Shown: piece by piece, positions 1 through 6,934 of the stretch
How the letters are laid out: every line of letters begins with the position of its first letter
How positions within the stretch are numbered: the stretch's first letter is position 1
Origin: Bacillota bacterium
GTDB taxonomy: Bacteria; Bacillota; DTU025
Assembly (NCBI GenBank): GCA_003456765.1
Contig: DMOT01000149.1
Coordinates: forward strand, 1-12,626
Reading direction: 5' to 3'
DNA length: 12,626 bases
The notes under the pieces: model-generated
Told to the model about the DNA's origin: nothing
Database searches by the model: none
What the model saw: only the letters and a program-made list of their open reading frames with translations
Made by a program: the position numbers and the translations under genes

Positions 1-2444
1 TGGTATTCCAGTTCCGGAAGGCCAGTCACTGATCTGATCCAATCCACGTGTTCCCTGTCGACGCCGAGGCGGCTCGCCTCTATGAGCAATGGCGCCAACG
101 CCCCCAAGTCTGGCGGGCCGAAAAGCGTCCTCTTGGTGAAGAGGAATTCGTAGCTATGAGCTCCCAGATCCCTGAAGAGGATCTCCAAAAACCCCTTCAA
201 GCGTCCCTCGTCCTCCTGTCTGTGCATGGCCAGCACTGCAAGCCACATGCTGCACACCGTGGCGCAGTATTCATCGCCACACCTTGCGAATGTCTCGTTG
301 GCCGCCTCCAGCCAAGCACTGGCCTGCAAGTCATTGCGTGACGACGCCAGCCCAGCACCCACTCCGAGCTGCACAAACCCGGCAAGCCACTCGTCTCCGG
401 CCGACTGGCAGATCTCCAGGGCCTCCCTGGCCTCCTTCTCTGCCAGCGCCGCTTCGCCTCGTGCGGCATGGAGCAATGCCAGGCCCATTAGGGGTTCGGC
501 CCGTCCCCGCGCCACTCCTATCTGGTCTGCAATCTCCAGTGCCCGTCTGTAGCACTCCTCTGCATCAGGAGCGCCCGGTGAAGGGCTTATGTGGCATGCA
601 TGCCCAAGACGCATATAGCCCACAGCCTCCACGAACGGGGCCTTGAGGTCGCGCCCGAGGGCTATTCCCGCCTCGGCGCACTTGCGGGCCTTGTCGCCTT
701 CGCCTATGAGCGAGTATACCAGGGAGAGAAGGAGCTGCGTCTCCCTGTGCGACCGGGAAGGCCGGGAAGATCTGCTCTCCTGGTCCACGCGGCGGCGCAA
801 GGAATCCAGGGCAGTCGAGAGCCTCCCTGTGCGAAGATGGACTCTAATATCGAGCTCGTCCTCCATCGCCTGGTTGATCAACTGCTCAGCGGAGCGTGCG
901 AATTCCACGGCCGCCTGAATCTGGCCCTCATTGGTTTTGGTTTCAGCCATCATTCTGAGCAAAGCAGCCTGCTCCAGCCTGTCATCGGGGGCAACCAGAG
1001 CAAATGCCTCAGAAAGGAGCTCCTCGCTCTTTGCAGGCTGGACTGTGTCGAGGTACACCATTGCCTTGCCCTTGAGGGCCCTCACCCTTCCGGCATTATC
1101 AGACTGCACCGCGAAAATCTCGTCAGCCATGGCGTACCATGCCAGGGCGTTCACATAGTCGCTGGTCAGCCTGTATACATCCGCCCTGTGCAGCAGCAAG
1201 TCGGGGTAGGCCTCCAGGGCAGTCCCTGGAAGATCGCCGAGGCGTCCCGCGAGGGCATCGTATCTGCCGCTCTTTACAAGCTCAGCCGCGATCATCGATA
1301 GCCCTTCCGCTGCAACCTCCCAGTCCCCAGCTGCGATCAGGTGGTCAACGGCCTGCAGGCCCTCGCCTGTTTCCCAGTAGTAATCAGCGGCCTTGCGGTT
1401 CGCATCCACCCATCGCGCCAGGTCCTTCCGGCATAGCCTTTGCAGGTGATCCTTGAGGAGATTGTGAAATCTGTACCCGCCTGAACTGGTCATGTAGACG
1501 AAAAGTCCGCTGGCAGATAACTTGGACAAGATATCGGCGCTGTCATCCCTTCCAGAGACGAGACTGCAAACCTCAGGCTCCAGCTCACCGAGGATCGAGG
1601 CGTCGATCAGGAACTCCACGACGTGGGATGGCTGTTTGACTAGAACCTCCTGGGCAAGGTAGTCGAAGACGCTGGCAAGAGAGGCCTGGGGTTTCACGAG
1701 GAGGCTGTCGAACGACGCACCTTCGCGCAGTGCATGCCATGTCATCTCCAGGGCGATGATCCAGCCCTCGGTGCGTTCGGATATTGCATCTACCTGGTCG
1801 GGCGTGACTGTGTAGTCGTATATCCCCGTAAACAACGCGGATATTTCCTCGCCAGTGAAGGCAAGATCCTCCTCGGCCAGTTCCAATGCCTCACCTTTCA
1901 CCCGCCATCTCGCCAGTGACCCAAAAGAGGGGCGCTCCCTGGTCAACAGGACAACGTGGCAGTGAGAGGGCATGGTGTTGATGAGGCGCTCGACAAGTTC
2001 GCTGACTTCAGGGTTTCCGCCGACGAGATGGTAGTCGTCGATGACTATTACGAAGTCGCCTGCAATCATGTCGAGGATGTCGTTGGCAAGAAGATCGATG
2101 GCATCGTTCCGTGCGAGGTGATCGTATCGTTCCTCCAGGATCGCCAGGGATCGTCCCCCGATAGAAGGGCACAAGCTTCGGAGGGACCATATGAGGTGGG
2201 CTATGAAGATGTTGGGGTCGGCATCTTCCCCGCTCACACTGTACCACGCGGCAGGTGCTCGATTGCCGGCTAGGTAGGCGGCGAGAGCAGTGCTTTTCCC
2301 ATATCCCGGCCCGGCCTGCACAATTGTTACACAATGGTCGGCAATGCCGTCCAATGCCTCAGTCAGCCGAGGCCTGTCCAGTAGCTTCTTTCTGGGCAGC
2401 GGCGGCACGAATTTCGTCCGCACTATCGGGGGGCTGTGAGCCAT
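1..2444 (-). CDS. MalT/BTAD-like STAND ATPase transcriptional regulator, C-terminus cut by window edge
   Basis: The frame is open from an ATG at 2444 to base 1, giving 814 readable codons with no stop. The N-terminus (RTKFVPPLPRKKLLDRPRL) is typical of MalT-like signal-transduction ATPases. A P-loop lies at about residues 44-52 (AGPGYGKST) and a Walker B strand at 131-139 (FVIVIDDYH). A winged-helix-like ATPase-associated part follows, with the motif YRFHNLLKDHLQ. From about residue 400 to 750 the chain is alpha-helical and TPR-like, rich in A/L/E with repeats such as EECYRRALEIADQ. The DNA-binding domain should lie beyond the edge. The last readable segment (FLFTKRTLFGPPD, then a helical stretch) resembles what precedes a wHTH plus BTAD domain in related proteins, so I infer BTAD rather than LuxR, but this is recall only. 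Such proteins sense a ligand through the TPR region and activate transcription. The start is forced: an in-frame TAG lies at 2469-2471 and no other start codon falls between. There is no good Shine-Dalgarno sequence. The target is unknown; the divergent methyltransferase is one candidate. Confidence 0.88.
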   Translation of the reverse strand, partial: MAHSPPIVRTKFVPPLPRKKLLDRPRLTEALDGIADHCVTIVQAGPGYGKSTALAAYLAGNRAPAAWYSVSGEDADPNIFIAHLIWSLRSLCPSIGGRSLAILEERYDHLARNDAIDLLANDILDMIAGDFVIVIDDYHLVGGNPEVSELVERLINTMPSHCHVVLLTRERPSFGSLARWRVKGEALELAEEDLAFTGEEISALFTGIYDYTVTPDQVDAISERTEGWIIALEMTWHALREGASFDSLLVKPQASLASVFDYLAQEVLVKQPSHVVEFLIDASILGELEPEVCSLVSGRDDSADILSKLSASGLFVYMTSSGGYRFHNLLKDHLQRLCRKDLARWVDANRKAADYYWETGEGLQAVDHLIAAGDWEVAAEGLSMIAAELVKSGRYDALAGRLGDLPGTALEAYPDLLLHRADVYRLTSDYVNALAWYAMADEIFAVQSDNAGRVRALKGKAMVYLDTVQPAKSEELLSEAFALVAPDDRLEQAALLRMMAETKTNEGQIQAAVEFARSAEQLINQAMEDELDIRVHLRTGRLSTALDSLRRRVDQESRSSRPSRSHRETQLLLSLVYSLIGEGDKARKCAEAGIALGRDLKAPFVEAVGYMRLGHACHISPSPGAPDAEECYRRALEIADQIGVARGRAEPLMGLALLHAARGEAALAEKEAREALEICQSAGDEWLAGFVQLGVGAGLASSRNDLQASAWLEAANETFARCGDEYCATVCSMWLAVLAMHRQEDEGRLKGFLEILFRDLGAHSYEFLFTKRTLFGPPDLGALAPLLIEASRLGVDREHVDWIRSVTGLPELEY

Positions 2445-2776
2445 GTCGTTTCTGCGCCGGCAGCTTGCCTATCTATCGGGCCCGCTGCAGACGTCGCTTT
2501 CCTCCTCGCATCGGTTTTCGGCTATAGGGGGCCGGGCCTCTTCTATCCAGCCGACTGAGGCGGCCATCCCCATCAAACAAAGCCAGGCAAGCCACACATT
2601 GGAATCACCGACCCTGATCGAACTGGTGGAGTCGGATGCTTGTCATCATTGATTCTTTTCACGACATCCCAAGTCCTTCTTATTGGCAGTTGTGGTGCGG
2701 AGCGGGGGTCACGCTCCTAAAGCTGGAGCCTAATAGAAGTGGATATCTGGGAATGTGGCAGCTTATTGCCATAGCA

Positions 2777-2788
2777 TGCTATGATAAT
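2777..2788 (+). promoter_or_regulatory. Extended -10 promoter upstream of the methyltransferase
   Basis: TGCTATGAT at 2777-2785 fits the extended -10 pattern TGnTATAAT with one mismatch, and an overlapping GATAAT lies at 2783-2788. No good -35 sits at 16-18 bases upstream, which is acceptable for extended -10 promoters. The predicted transcript would start near 2792 and have a leader of about 65 bases. Confidence 0.45.
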
Positions 2789-2820
2789 GGCCGGGAGCGA
2801 CGAAACCGTGAACATAAGAA

Positions 2821-2840
2821 CGCCCGTCCGGCACCGGGCG
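2821..2840 (+). promoter_or_regulatory. GC-rich leader hairpin just upstream of the methyltransferase ribosome-binding site
   Basis: CGCCCG (2821-2826) pairs perfectly with CGGGCG (2835-2840) around an 8-base loop. It is followed by CTCTTT and then the G-rich Shine-Dalgarno region at 2847-2850. The shape is terminator-like, but the T run is only three bases and broken by C. It could be a weak attenuator, a terminator for upstream transcription, or an RNA-stabilising 5' hairpin. Confidence 0.45.
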
Positions 2841-2859
2841 CTCTTTGGGGGATACGAGG

Positions 2860-3570
2860 ATGAGAGATAAATGCAACGGCTTTGAACGAATGGCAGAGTT
2901 CTTCGACAGAAGGGTCGACACCTACGAGGCGCACATGCGGGAGATAATGCCGGCCTTTGACGAATTCTATTCGTCTGTGGCTGGCCAGATCCCGATCACA
3001 AGCCAACCCCTGTCCATCCTGGACCTTGGGTGCGGCACAGGGCTGGAGCTTGATTTCGTTTTCCGGAGAGTGCCGGGCGCCAGGATCACAGCTGTCGACG
3101 TTTCTCCTGACATGCTCGCCAGGCTTGAAGCCAAACTCTCAGATTCGCCACACAGGCCACAGGTGTCGATCGTGCGTGGATCCTATCTGACGATGGCCTT
3201 TCCTGAGCGCTCGTTTGATCATGCGATCTCTGTCCAAACCATGCACCATTTCACACCCGCCACTAAACGCAGCCTGTACTCGAGGATTGCCCGCGCGCTC
3301 AAGCCGGGCGGGAGTTACGTGGAAGGGGACTATGTGGTGTCGCCTGAAGAGGAGAAGTCAAGGCTGGCCCAGTATGCCGAAATCTCAGAGTCGCTCCGGG
3401 CCGACGGGCTGATCGGAAAGGATGAAGTTTTGGACGGGAAGTATCACATCGATATTCCGCTGAGCATAGAATCGCAAGTTGCAATCCTGGGCGAGGCAGG
3501 ATTTGCAGACGTCAAGGTAGTCTTCAGGCAGGGTGCAGCCGCAGTCTTCTCGGCGCGCACCGCATGTTGA
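2860..3570 (+). CDS. Class I SAM-dependent methyltransferase
   Basis: The product is a 236-residue Rossmann-fold methyltransferase that uses S-adenosylmethionine. Motif I is clear at residues 54-61 (LDLGCGTG). The acidic residue that binds the SAM ribose is D80 (ITAVDVSPDML), and the motif IV region is at 119-131 (FDHAISVQTMHHF). The LKPGG turn (147-151) is typical of the Methyltransf_11/25 groups. The length fits a single-domain small-molecule or lipid methyltransferase; the substrate cannot be read. I chose the ATG at 2860 because GGGG lies 9 bases upstream. A TTG at 2845 in the same frame would add five residues but would overlap the Shine-Dalgarno region. It appears monocistronic, with its own promoter and a 132-base gap to the next gene. 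Confidence 0.88.
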   Translation: MRDKCNGFERMAEFFDRRVDTYEAHMREIMPAFDEFYSSVAGQIPITSQPLSILDLGCGTGLELDFVFRRVPGARITAVDVSPDMLARLEAKLSDSPHRPQVSIVRGSYLTMAFPERSFDHAISVQTMHHFTPATKRSLYSRIARALKPGGSYVEGDYVVSPEEEKSRLAQYAEISESLRADGLIGKDEVLDGKYHIDIPLSIESQVAILGEAGFADVKVVFRQGAAAVFSARTAC

Positions 3571-3702
3571 ATGATCTGACGTTCGATGCCTCATAAGCTC
3601 AACATCCTGCGAAACATATGACCCGGGCGGAAGCAGGCGATGGCCATGCAGATGCAGAATTGACGAGTACAATGGATTCATAGGGATACTCGGAGGTGCG
3701 CT

Positions 3703-5688
3703 ATGCGAAGGCTCACGGTGTTGTCACTGATATCCTTGATTGTGCTTAGTACTTTCAGCACTCCATCCGTTCTGGCAGAATCCTTGCACTCCACCATGAC
3801 AGCTGACGAACTCCATTTCACGATTCTACACACCAATGATGAACACTCTGCGATGGTACCCTTTCCCCTGGTGGACTTCGACAGCGAGAAGCCCAACCCA
3901 TCTCTGGGCGGGTTTGCCCGCCTGGCCCAGGCAGTGAAGGACATAAGAGCGGCCAAGGAGGCTGTGAATGAACCGGTACTGCTGCTTTCTGCAGGGGACT
4001 ATGTAGCGGGCCATCCCTATTCATGGCTGGCTCTGGAGGGCAAGGCTCCGGAACTGTCTGTAATGACAGAGATAGGCTACGATGTGATCACCATTGGCAA
4101 CCACGAATATGACTACGGGCCTGACCTCCTGGCGGAGTATTACACGGCCGCGGGCTATCCAGCCGCCAACGCAGATACAGTCTTGGTGGCCAGCAACGTC
4201 CTGCCCCCTCCAGGGCACGCCCTGGACGATGTGGGGATAAACAAAACCCATGTGAAGGTGCTCGAAGGCGGGCTGAAGCTCGGATTCTTCGGGCTCATAG
4301 GTATTGACGCCGTCAATGTAGCCCCCAATGCCGCCCCGGTCGAGTTTGCCGACCAGGTGGAAGCGGCTCAGGCCGCAGTGGCGGAACTGGAGAAGCAGGA
4401 TGTGGACGTTATCATCGCTATTACCCATGCCGGAGAAGATGAGGATGTGGATCTGGCGAAAGCTGTGCCGGGCATCGACGTAGTTGTCGGCGGCCATGCC
4501 CACACGCTGCTCAGGGAGCCCATCATCGAAGGCGAGACCATCATCGTCCAGGCAGGGGAGTATCTCAAGTATATGGGCTGTCTGGAACTGGCCTACAATA
4601 CCGCCACGGGCAAGGTCCGCGTTCGCAACGCTGATACGGGCCAGCCCTACGTAATCCCTCTTGACGACACGTTCGCACAGGAACCTGAAACAGCAGAGCT
4701 TGTAGCCGAATGTACTGCCGATCTCAACACCATGATCGCCGAGATGACCGATGGGCGGTTCGCCGATATTGCCGAGACGGTGGTCTGGTCAAGCTTTGCC
4801 GTCCCCAATACCCCTGTATTGCAGGAAACGCCCTTCGCCAACTTCGTCACGGATGCCATGCGCCTGGTGACGGAAGAGACGACTGGCGAAAAGGTCCACC
4901 TGGCCTGCCAGGCCAACGGGACGCTGCGGGGAAGCATTGTTCCAGGTTCAATGCCCTGGTCCGAGGACCGGGTTTGCTTCTATGACCTGGCATCTCTGGT
5001 CGGGTTGGGTTCGGGACCAGACGGAACCCCTGGCTATCCTCTGGTGTCGGCCTATCTAACCGGGCAGGAGCTTCGCCGGCTCTTTGAAGTCCAGGTGCTG
5101 CTTGCTGAGCTAATGGGCGACACCTACTTCCTGCAATTTTCGGGGGCCAGGATGATCTATGATCCAGACCGGGCGGTGCTCTTCACCGTGCCGTTTTTGG
5201 ACCTGCCCATCCCCACAACAATGGCGGTTTTGTCGGCGGAATTGTATGCCGGAGAGGGCATTCAGGACACAGAAGAGTATATCAGGCTCGCCAAGAACGA
5301 CCAGCAGCTCTACCACATTGTTACCGATTACTACATCGCCTCCTTCCTGCCCATGGTAGGCCAAATGCTGCCCAGCCTGGGGCTAGTCATGAAGGACGAA
5401 CACGGCAATCCGATTGTGGATTTGGATGACGCAATAATCTACAGGAATGGCCACGAACTCAAGGTCTGGCAGGCAGTGGTGGAATATGCAGCTAGCCAGC
5501 CCCTCGACAATGAGGGCAACCCCCGCATTTCCCCGTACTACGCCGCCACCGCCGGTCGACTCGTCACGAAACATACTGTGCCTCTGTGGATCTGGTTGGT
5601 TCTGATTCTGGCAGTTTTGGTGGCACTGGTGGTTGTGATAGTTCGGGCCGCCAGGCATCGTAAGCGCCGCAGGAAGCTGGTGGCTTAA
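3703..5688 (+). CDS. Secreted, membrane-anchored 5'-nucleotidase / cyclic phosphodiesterase (UshA/YfkN type)
   Basis: This 661-residue ectoenzyme should remove phosphate from extracellular nucleotides to release nucleosides. A signal peptide covers about residues 1-25 (basic start, hydrophobic core, VLA end). The N-terminal metallophosphatase domain has all family blocks: HTNDEH (43-48), the GD block (98-99), GNHEYDYG (132-139, with the expected catalytic His-Asp pair H134/D137), H242 and GGHAHT (263-268). The C-terminal 5_nucleotid_C domain spans about 360-620. Its substrate-binding loop reads NGTLRG (405-410) where relatives usually have NGGGIR, keeping the arginine. One transmembrane helix (about 627-649) and a strongly basic tail (RHRKRRRK) anchor it with the enzyme outside. 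No LPXTG sorting signal is present. CGGAGG lies just upstream of the ATG. The role is probably nucleotide or phosphate scavenging; no transporter or phosphate-regulation gene is adjacent. Confidence 0.92.
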   Translation: MRRLTVLSLISLIVLSTFSTPSVLAESLHSTMTADELHFTILHTNDEHSAMVPFPLVDFDSEKPNPSLGGFARLAQAVKDIRAAKEAVNEPVLLLSAGDYVAGHPYSWLALEGKAPELSVMTEIGYDVITIGNHEYDYGPDLLAEYYTAAGYPAANADTVLVASNVLPPPGHALDDVGINKTHVKVLEGGLKLGFFGLIGIDAVNVAPNAAPVEFADQVEAAQAAVAELEKQDVDVIIAITHAGEDEDVDLAKAVPGIDVVVGGHAHTLLREPIIEGETIIVQAGEYLKYMGCLELAYNTATGKVRVRNADTGQPYVIPLDDTFAQEPETAELVAECTADLNTMIAEMTDGRFADIAETVVWSSFAVPNTPVLQETPFANFVTDAMRLVTEETTGEKVHLACQANGTLRGSIVPGSMPWSEDRVCFYDLASLVGLGSGPDGTPGYPLVSAYLTGQELRRLFEVQVLLAELMGDTYFLQFSGARMIYDPDRAVLFTVPFLDLPIPTTMAVLSAELYAGEGIQDTEEYIRLAKNDQQLYHIVTDYYIASFLPMVGQMLPSLGLVMKDEHGNPIVDLDDAIIYRNGHELKVWQAVVEYAASQPLDNEGNPRISPYYAATAGRLVTKHTVPLWIWLVLILAVLVALVVVIVRAARHRKRRRKLVA

Positions 5689-5710
5689 CCGGATGACCCA
5701 GTGGTGGGAC

Positions 5711-5739
5711 TTGACAGAGGATGGGTAATTCCTTACCTC
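5711..5739 (+). promoter_or_regulatory. Possible promoter of the toxin-antitoxin operon
   Basis: A perfect -35 (TTGACA, 5711-5716) lies 24 bases after the nucleotidase stop. The -10 at the right distance is poor (TACCTC, 5734-5739). AbrB-type antitoxins usually bind their own promoter, so a weak core promoter here would be reasonable, but the support is only the -35 box. Confidence 0.3.
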
Positions 5740-5766
5740 AGCTCGAAAGAAGGAGGCGTGAACCCC

Positions 5767-6003
5767 ATGGATGGGCCATACAAGGCCAAGGTCACATCTA
5801 AAGGCCAGGTCACTATACCAGTAGATCTTCGTAGGAAAATGGGGCTCGATCCCGGAGATGTTCTGGAGATACGGGAATCGCCGCAAGGCTACATCCTCAG
5901 CAAGTACGTCCAGGATTCGCCATTCGATCCATATGTGGGATATCTGGAAGAGGCGAACGCCAGCACCGACCGGGTGATAGATGAAATGAGGGGCCCCAGG
6001 TGA
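5767..6003 (+). CDS. AbrB/SpoVT-fold antitoxin (VapB/MazE-like)
   Basis: This 78-residue protein starts with a swapped-hairpin DNA-binding domain. The block KVTSKGQVTIPVDLRRKMG (about 8-26) followed by GDVLEI is the SpoVT-AbrB signature. The C-terminal part (about 50-78, DSPFDPYVGYLEEAN then DRVIDEMRG) is the segment that in such antitoxins wraps around and blocks the PIN toxin. The start is the ATG at 5767, with AGGAGG at 5751-5756. A GTG at 5758 is in frame but lies too close to the Shine-Dalgarno sequence. The stop overlaps the toxin start (GTGA at 6000-6003), so the two are translationally coupled. Its expected role is to neutralise the downstream toxin and repress the operon. Confidence 0.9.
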   Translation: MDGPYKAKVTSKGQVTIPVDLRRKMGLDPGDVLEIRESPQGYILSKYVQDSPFDPYVGYLEEANASTDRVIDEMRGPR

Positions 6004-6470
6004 TCACCTCCGTGGATACGAACGTCCTTCTCGACATCCTGCTCGCAGATGAACTCCATGTGGATGCGTCCAAGGAGTTGATAGATGCGGCCTACGCCGA
6101 TGGCGCTCTCATCATCTGCGATGTGGTCTATTCAGAACTCGCGGCCCAATTCGACAACGTCCGCGATCTTGAAGAGTTTCTCTCTCGCACGGGCATAAGG
6201 CTAGTCCCGTCAGACCGCGCTTCGCTTCAAGCAGCCGCTGCCGCGTGGCGGAAGTACACGATAAATCGCGATGATCGTCTGCAATGCGCCTCCTCGGGTA
6301 AGCTCAAGCATGTCTACTGCGACCAGTGCGGCGCAGCCATCCAGTCGCAGGAACACATCATTGCAGACTTCATAATAGGGGCACACGCTATGATCCACGC
6401 CGACCGCCTGCTCACACGGGACAGGGGTTTCTATGGCACATACTTCCCAGAGCTTGTCCTGTATGCCTGA
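6000..6470 (+). CDS. PIN-domain ribonuclease toxin (VapC-like) with a zinc-ribbon-like insert
   Basis: This 156-residue PIN-domain protein starts at a GTG that overlaps the antitoxin stop by the GTGA pattern. The expected acidic metal-binding residues are present: D6 (SVDTNVLLDIL), E46 (YSELAAQF), D123 (ADFIIGAHA) and D141 (LLTRDRGFY). VapC-type toxins cleave RNA, often tRNA, and are held inactive by the partner antitoxin. Between the third and fourth quarter of the chain (about 94-116) an insert reads CASSG, then KLKHVY, then CDQCG. This resembles a two-knuckle zinc ribbon, CxxCG...CxxCG, with the second cysteine replaced by S99 (codon TCG, 6294-6296). H104 might substitute as ligand. The insert is unusual for a minimal VapC and may serve RNA or antitoxin binding. 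The target RNA cannot be predicted. Confidence 0.87.
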   Translation: MITSVDTNVLLDILLADELHVDASKELIDAAYADGALIICDVVYSELAAQFDNVRDLEEFLSRTGIRLVPSDRASLQAAAAAWRKYTINRDDRLQCASSGKLKHVYCDQCGAAIQSQEHIIADFIIGAHAMIHADRLLTRDRGFYGTYFPELVLYA

Positions 6471-6526
6471 AGCCGCAGGCATGAGGAACGTGGCCTACTT
6501 GCGGGTGGCTGAAACGAAATTGCCCC

Positions 6527-6556
6527 TTGACAACTCGCCACTTCTGGTGTTACATA
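6527..6556 (+). promoter_or_regulatory. Promoter of the T-box/transporter operon
   Basis: A perfect -35 (TTGACA, 6527-6532) is followed after 18 bases by TACATA (6551-6556), preceded by TGT, so an extended -10 is likely. The predicted transcript start, near 6563, lies about 25 bases before T-box Stem I. That is the usual arrangement for T-box leaders. Confidence 0.65.
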
Positions 6557-6584
6557 TTAGGAAACTGAATCATGTGTGGATGAA

Positions 6585-6873
6585 AAGACTTTGATGGGGA
6601 AGATCGCCGCAGCAACTGCCATCCCTTAGCGAGCGGGGGAAAGTGAAAGCCCTGTGGGAAGGATGTGGCGAGTGGGCCCCGGAGTCGCAGGCCGAAAAGC
6701 GCGCCGACTGTGCGTGCACCCGAGTAGGCTGAGCCGGAAGCCCCCGTTATCGGGCAGGGGCATCGCCTTCACCCAGATGGAGGCCGCGCCCTGGACAAGT
6801 GGGATAGATTAGTCTATCCAATTAGGGTGGCACCACGAGATTTAAGCTCGTCCCTTGGCGGACGGGCTTTTTT
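6585..6873 (+). ncRNA. T-box riboswitch, predicted tryptophan (UGG) specifier
   Basis: This leader senses uncharged tRNA and controls transcription read-through into the transporter genes. Stem I closes with GACT (6587-6590) to AGTC (6683-6686). The helix below the specifier loop is GGGG (6596-6599) to CCCC (6677-6680), and the helix above is CGCC (6605-6608) to GGCG (6667-6670). The 3' strand of the specifier loop is therefore AGTGGG, and by the usual spacing to GGAG the codon is TGG at 6673-6675. Stem II shows the S-turn pair AGTA (6723-6726) and GGAA (6736-6739). IIA/B has GCCCC (6740-6744) to GGGGC (6757-6761). Stem III is GGATAGA (6802-6808) to TCTATCC (6813-6819). The T-box is AGGGTGGCACCACG (6824-6837). 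The antiterminator pairs AGGG (6824-6827) with CCCT (6852-6855) and ACGAG (6835-6839) with CTCGT (6847-6851), leaving the canonical 7-base bulge TGGCACC. The class is certain. The Trp assignment is inference, with GUG (Val) and GGG (Gly) as neighbouring alternatives. Confidence 0.95.
6846..6873 (+). terminator. T-box regulated intrinsic terminator
   Basis: GCTCGTCC (6846-6853) pairs with GGACGGGC (6860-6867), eight pairs including one G-T, around a 6-base loop, followed by six T residues. Its 5' arm contains the bases that would otherwise pair with the T-box in the antiterminator, so the two folds exclude each other. Confidence 0.93.
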
Positions 6874-6934
6874 GCGTACCGGCGGGGCTTTCATCCAACT
6901 GACCAGTCAAGCAAGAAAAGAGGAGGCCACTACC

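Larger units (their letters stand above)
2445..2859. other. Divergent intergenic region, no gene seen
   Basis: These 415 bases separate the minus-strand regulator from the plus-strand methyltransferase. Short open frames exist here, but none has a convincing ribosome-binding site or a recognisable product. The visible elements are a 6-bp hairpin (GGAGCG at 2699-2704 with CGCTCC at 2712-2717), an extended -10 promoter at 2777-2785 and a leader hairpin at 2821-2840. On the minus strand a GAGGAGG sequence lies near 2501-2507, but it is not placed for the regulator start at 2444. I found no convincing promoter for the regulator. Confidence 0.6.

Noticed and set aside
197-2334. Many short frames on both strands here (for example 591-1301 plus and 2008-2334 minus)
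   Set aside because: They overlap the long minus-strand regulator in other frames, have no recognisable domain and no ribosome-binding site. They are shadows of its codon use.
3660-3690. TTGACG with GATACT as a promoter for the nucleotidase
   Set aside because: The spacing is 19 bases and the implied transcript start falls about at the start codon, which leaves no room for the evident CGGAGG ribosome-binding site.
6484-6600. Small 38-codon frame after the PIN toxin
   Set aside because: It runs through the promoter and into T-box Stem I, has no ribosome-binding site and no family resemblance.
6672-6676. Reading the T-box specifier as GUG (Val) or GGG (Gly)
   Set aside because: The spacing to the GGAG element favours UGG, Val T-boxes normally use GUC, and the UGGC bulge needs a G73 tRNA, unlike tRNA-Val. 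Not fully excluded without an alignment.
6827-6934. N-terminal extension of the binding protein from an upstream GTG
   Set aside because: It would begin inside the T-box and translate through the terminator hairpin. The ATG at 6935 has a proper AGGAGG and opens directly onto a signal peptide.
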